Shown one piece after another: positions 61,404 to 64,000 of a stretch of DNA of 64,000 bases. Positions within the stretch are counted from its first letter, which is position 1. Every line of letters begins with the position of its first letter. The stretch is from the NCBI RefSeq assembly GCF_014699035.1, contig NZ_JACXAA010000007.1:248001-312000 (forward strand), in the 5' to 3' direction. Both the position numbers and the translations under genes were made by a program. Origin of the DNA: Spirosoma validum (lineage in GTDB: Bacteria > Bacteroidota > Bacteroidia > Cytophagales > Spirosomataceae). The notes beneath the pieces are model-generated. The model was given only the letters and a program-made list of their open reading frames with translations. It was not told the DNA's origin and searched no databases.

Positions 61404-62809
61404 CCTTAGCCATTACGTTCGTAATTCTCGCCCAATTTCTGATCGGTTTTGGCTTCGTTACACGTCTGCGAGCCGCTTCAAATGGCTTTAGTTTGCTGGG
61501 CCTGTCCATGCTGGCCGGTTTGGGTATTTCCTCTGGGCTACCATTCGTACTGGAGTTCATTCATGCATCGATTGCCATCGCCCCTATGATGATTGGGCTA
61601 GGTACTCTTGCAGGCTTATCGCTATTGCTACTCCGTGGTCGATTGGCCTATCTGCGCGAGATTTTTGCCTGGCAGCGGCTTTCACTTCGCCTGTGTGAAT
61701 TACCCTTTTTAGGTTTTTGGGCCTATTTGTTGTTTATCAGCGCCTGGAAAACAGCGTGGTACCCGAATCTGCCGTTCGACACCATCGTCGGGCCGGACCT
61801 GGTCGCTACGTTTGCCGTTCGGGAGCATACACTGGTTTCGTCGGTCTTTACCGAGCATTTGCCGTCGGTGTCTATTTTCAGCAACCAGCCGTTTTACGCC
61901 CCGTTTACGGCCATGCAGCAAATCATGTATCTGCTGGCTTCGCATGGTACCGGACCGTTTGCGTTTGGGAAGATCTGGCTTACGATTCTGGTTATCGCCT
62001 TCGGCTTATTTCTCTATGCTGAACTTCGGGAACGTACTCATCCGCTGTTAGCGGGGCTACTCGTTACGTTACTGGCTTGCAGTCCCGAATTGTTCGCGTA
62101 TACCTTTCTGCTCCAAACGGACTGGGCCAATGCAGCCTTTTTTGCGGCTGGGGTAATCTTACTACAACGCCATCTGGAGTCAGAAAAACAAGGTATGTTC
62201 ATTGCCAGTACGTTGTTCTTTGCGCTGGCCTGCTGGACACGTACTGAAACGATTTTATTTGTCCCTATTGCTTCATTGCTCCTGCTCATCAATACGTTAC
62301 GTTCCTCGCCGAAGAAAGCCATTGTCCGGGCGGGCGCTTTGTTTATCACCTGTCTCCTGCCCTTCGTCTTCTGGAATTACATCTTCCTGCGTGGCTATGT
62401 AGCATTGCCCGCTAACGCTCATCTGGGAACGTATCACCTCATCGTGAATGATTATTTCAGCAAGCTATTGGCAACTTACACAAGCATGAATGAGCAGGTC
62501 GTTTTCGATACCGATTACTGGAATTACTCAGTTTACGTATTTCTTGCTCTGGCACTACTGAACCTTATCCTTTTCCGCGACAAACAGGGTCTACCAATCT
62601 TAGTCTGGATCTTCGGTACGTATGTTTTGTTTGGCTTGCTCATTCTCCATGTCGACGGGGCGAATATTGCGTATACCTTCCGGCGGGGTTTCTTTAAGAT
62701 TTTACTCCTCATGTATTTCTATTTAGGCTCAACCTCATTGTTTCAGTGGCTATCAAATTGGCTCTATCGATGGGAAGGTCAGTCGACGAGTTTCCATAAA
62801 ATTTACTGA
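61400..62809 (+). CDS. Polytopic membrane protein, probable glycosyltransferase family 39-like
   Basis: A 469-residue protein with about ten hydrophobic helices, starting at ATG 61400 overlapping the upstream stop. The overall layout, helices with extracytoplasmic loops such as WYPNLPFDTIVGPDLVATF and SIFSNQPFYAPFTAMQQI, is like GT-C fold (PMT/ArnT-type) glycosyltransferases. No clear DE or DD catalytic motif was pinned down in the first loop. It converges with the ABM-domain gene with a 7-base overlap. Function unverified. Confidence 0.6.
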   Translation: MTLAITFVILAQFLIGFGFVTRLRAASNGFSLLGLSMLAGLGISSGLPFVLEFIHASIAIAPMMIGLGTLAGLSLLLLRGRLAYLREIFAWQRLSLRLCELPFLGFWAYLLFISAWKTAWYPNLPFDTIVGPDLVATFAVREHTLVSSVFTEHLPSVSIFSNQPFYAPFTAMQQIMYLLASHGTGPFAFGKIWLTILVIAFGLFLYAELRERTHPLLAGLLVTLLACSPELFAYTFLLQTDWANAAFFAAGVILLQRHLESEKQGMFIASTLFFALACWTRTETILFVPIASLLLLINTLRSSPKKAIVRAGALFITCLLPFVFWNYIFLRGYVALPANAHLGTYHLIVNDYFSKLLATYTSMNEQVVFDTDYWNYSVYVFLALALLNLILFRDKQGLPILVWIFGTYVLFGLLILHVDGANIAYTFRRGFFKILLLMYFYLGSTSLFQWLSNWLYRWEGQSTSFHKIY

Positions 62810-63381
62810 TAGAGCCATTTTGCAACAAGGCGCACGTAGCGTGGCATAATGACAAACGTCATGAGTCCGACAATGATCAGGCTTGTCATAAACGCTTTAA
62901 TCAAAAAGGGCAGCGTAGAAAAAACGGGAGCGAATAGCCAGGGAACAAGCATGGATAGCGGAAAAATGGCCGACAACGTAATCAAAAATTGTTTATAAGG
63001 CGGTGCCACTTTCTTAGTCTCCGGCGGAGTAAACCAGAATTCAAGCCCGGTTTTCACCTCGATCTTTTCGTCTGTATCGAGGAAAGGCCGCACCTTCTCG
63101 ATCATCATCCGGCGCGTGTCGGACTCCAGCCAATTACGCAGGTGCGCTTCCGAATCGAAATGCAGCACGATTGTGTAGGTTTGGTTATCCCCGTGAGGCC
63201 GAATAACATTCACCCCCCGATGCCCGTCAGCACCCTGCGCCAGCGGAACCATATGGTTTAACCAGTTTTCATAGGCCTGAATCTGATCTTTGTAAGGTCG
63301 CTGAACGATAATGGTTGTAACAGCACTGTCGATGGCGATGGGAAGATTTTTTGGCATAGATGCGTTAGGGAAACGATTCAT
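62803..63381 (-). CDS. Antibiotic biosynthesis monooxygenase (ABM) domain membrane protein
   Basis: A 192-residue protein; the ATG at 63381 is preferred to the TTG at 63411. Residues about 15-105 form an ABM-type ferredoxin-like fold (VTTIIVQRPYKDQIQAYENWLNHMV, VNVIRPHGDNQTYTIVLHFDSEAHLRNWLESD). Two hydrophobic helices follow (about 128-150 and 155-180). This ABM plus two-helix layout is a known family type in bacteria, of unknown substrate. It overlaps the convergent membrane gene by 7 bases. Confidence 0.85.
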   Translation of the reverse strand: MNRFPNASMPKNLPIAIDSAVTTIIVQRPYKDQIQAYENWLNHMVPLAQGADGHRGVNVIRPHGDNQTYTIVLHFDSEAHLRNWLESDTRRMMIEKVRPFLDTDEKIEVKTGLEFWFTPPETKKVAPPYKQFLITLSAIFPLSMLVPWLFAPVFSTLPFLIKAFMTSLIIVGLMTFVIMPRYVRLVAKWLYQ

Positions 63382-63446
63382 TATTTCGTTAAAATAGTTA
63401 ATAGATTTCAATCCTGTGGTAATCTGGCACGTTTGGGCGGCATCTG

Positions 63447-63479
63447 ACCTTTGACAAAGTTCTAAACTTTGTCAAAGGT
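63447..63479. repeat. Perfect 15-bp inverted repeat
   Basis: ACCTTTGACAAAGTT (63447-63461) pairs with its reverse complement (63465-63479) around a 3-base loop. It lies between divergent genes. It could be a regulatory palindrome or a copy of a dispersed repeat. Confidence 0.85.
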
Positions 63480-63547
63480 GATTTGGACTAATAAAAATGG
63501 GTAGAGAAACGGCAGAAGTGATTTACTTAAGTTTAGCCATCTCGAAT

Positions 63548-64000
63548 ATGATTCAGCTTAAGCCATTCGGTCGAAAGACAGTCGTTCTTTTTTTAGTTCT
63601 TTTCTCGATCGAAACCGCGTTTACACAAGCGCAACGAACTGGTGCAGAAAAGCCACTACGTTTGTTTATGATTGGGAATAGCTTTTCGCAAAACGCATCG
63701 AAATATTTACCCGAGTTAAGCAAAGAAGGGGGTCATGTGTTAGTGATCGGACGTGCCGAAATTGGCGGAAGTTCATTGCAACGACACTGGGACCACGCCG
63801 AAGCCGCCGAACGGAATCCCGATGATCCAAACGGTAAACCGTACGGCGGAAAATCACTGAAGTCGCTGCTCTCCGAAGGTACCTGGGATGTGGTTACGAT
63901 CCAGCAGGCGTCCATCCTTTCCGGAAATGTGGAAACGTATCGACCCTACGCTCGGAAACTGTATGAGTACGTAAAGAGACTACAACCCAATGCCAGCGTT
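63548..64000 (+). CDS. DUF4886 / SGNH-hydrolase-like secreted protein, N-terminal part (runs off the right edge)
   Basis: The frame is open from ATG 63548 to the window end (151 codons). A signal peptide (residues 1-28, cleavage near TQA-QR) precedes RLFMIGNSFSQNASKYLPEL, the block-I Ser motif (GNSFS) of DUF4886/SGNH-type hydrolases. VIGRAEIGGSSLQRHW and WDVVTIQQASILSG follow as block-II and block-III-like regions. The protein is likely a periplasmic esterase or related hydrolase; the rest, with the catalytic Asp and His, lies beyond the window. Confidence 0.85.
   Translation, partial: MIQLKPFGRKTVVLFLVLFSIETAFTQAQRTGAEKPLRLFMIGNSFSQNASKYLPELSKEGGHVLVIGRAEIGGSSLQRHWDHAEAAERNPDDPNGKPYGGKSLKSLLSEGTWDVVTIQQASILSGNVETYRPYARKLYEYVKRLQPNASV

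Noticed and set aside
1..64000. tRNA, rRNA, riboswitch or replication origin
   Set aside because: No cloverleaf, rRNA-like or known riboswitch-like sequence was recognised by eye, and no DnaA-box cluster was seen; a covariance-model search would be needed to exclude small RNAs.

Overview
The window looks like chromosomal DNA of a Spirosoma-like member of the Cytophagales (Bacteroidota). The base composition is near 50% GC by eye. It carries SusC/RagA and SusD pairs with a DUF3823 partner, a one-protein hybrid two-component regulator, many secreted proteins with Sec or lipoprotein signals, and very few Shine-Dalgarno-like start contexts. I saw no tRNA, rRNA, CRISPR array, plasmid or phage module. 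The species is an inference from gene content only.

Region 1 (1-21,000, mostly minus strand) is a nutrient-uptake and sugar-processing locus. After the 5' end of a second SusC receptor (1-675) and a divergent S9 dipeptidyl peptidase, a run of minus-strand genes extends from SusC (20992) down to 3316. In transcription order these are SusC, SusD, a DUF3823 lipoprotein, a secreted PHP-like metallohydrolase, a 1194-residue ThuA/dehydrogenase/HEAT/LamG/cupredoxin lipoprotein, a ThuA lipoprotein, a Gfo/Idh/MocA oxidoreductase, a sugar isomerase/epimerase, a HAD phosphatase, and a UPF0261 plus PEP-hydrolase-like pair that corresponds to the two halves of plant Tm-1. No recognisable glycoside hydrolase is present, so the locus looks oxidoreductive rather than hydrolytic. 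A divergent hybrid regulator (21465-25469) is the obvious candidate controller, although its histidine kinase H-box has Asn in place of His.

Region 2 (25958-33281) is core nitrogen metabolism: gltB, a DUF29 gene, gltD, a strong bidirectional terminator, and a convergent DUF2461 gene.

Region 3 (33282-40261) is a patchy accessory stretch. It holds an IS3-type transposase remnant, a VanZ-like protein, an AT-rich orphan glycosyltransferase-like gene, a frameshifted DJ-1/PfpI pseudogene, and a soluble sensor kinase followed by a single-domain response regulator.

Region 4 (40262-43330) is an AraC regulator divergent from an aldehyde dehydrogenase and its usual DUF779 partner.

Region 5 (43410-49864) is the most unusual part. 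It is a compact three-gene minus-strand operon encoding a DUF4062 protein with a degenerate STAND-like domain, a MoxR-type AAA+ ATPase, and a 1393-residue three-membrane-segment protein with CoxE-like, divergent vWA-like and TPR parts. It resembles the MoxR/vWA ternary conflict (immunity-like) systems and is the best candidate here for an undescribed system.

Region 6 (50183-64000) holds DoxX, a tiny Ser/Gly/Lys-rich protein, a spore-photoproduct-lyase-like radical SAM protein, two LamG-like proteins, an alpha/beta hydrolase, a di-haem cytochrome with YceI, a molybdate transport operon (modABC plus a Mo-cofactor-fold protein without the ligand Cys), two membrane proteins, an ABM-domain protein, and the 5' end of a DUF4886 gene. 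Perfect intergenic inverted repeats of several families, with arms of 15 to 46 bp, are scattered through the window.
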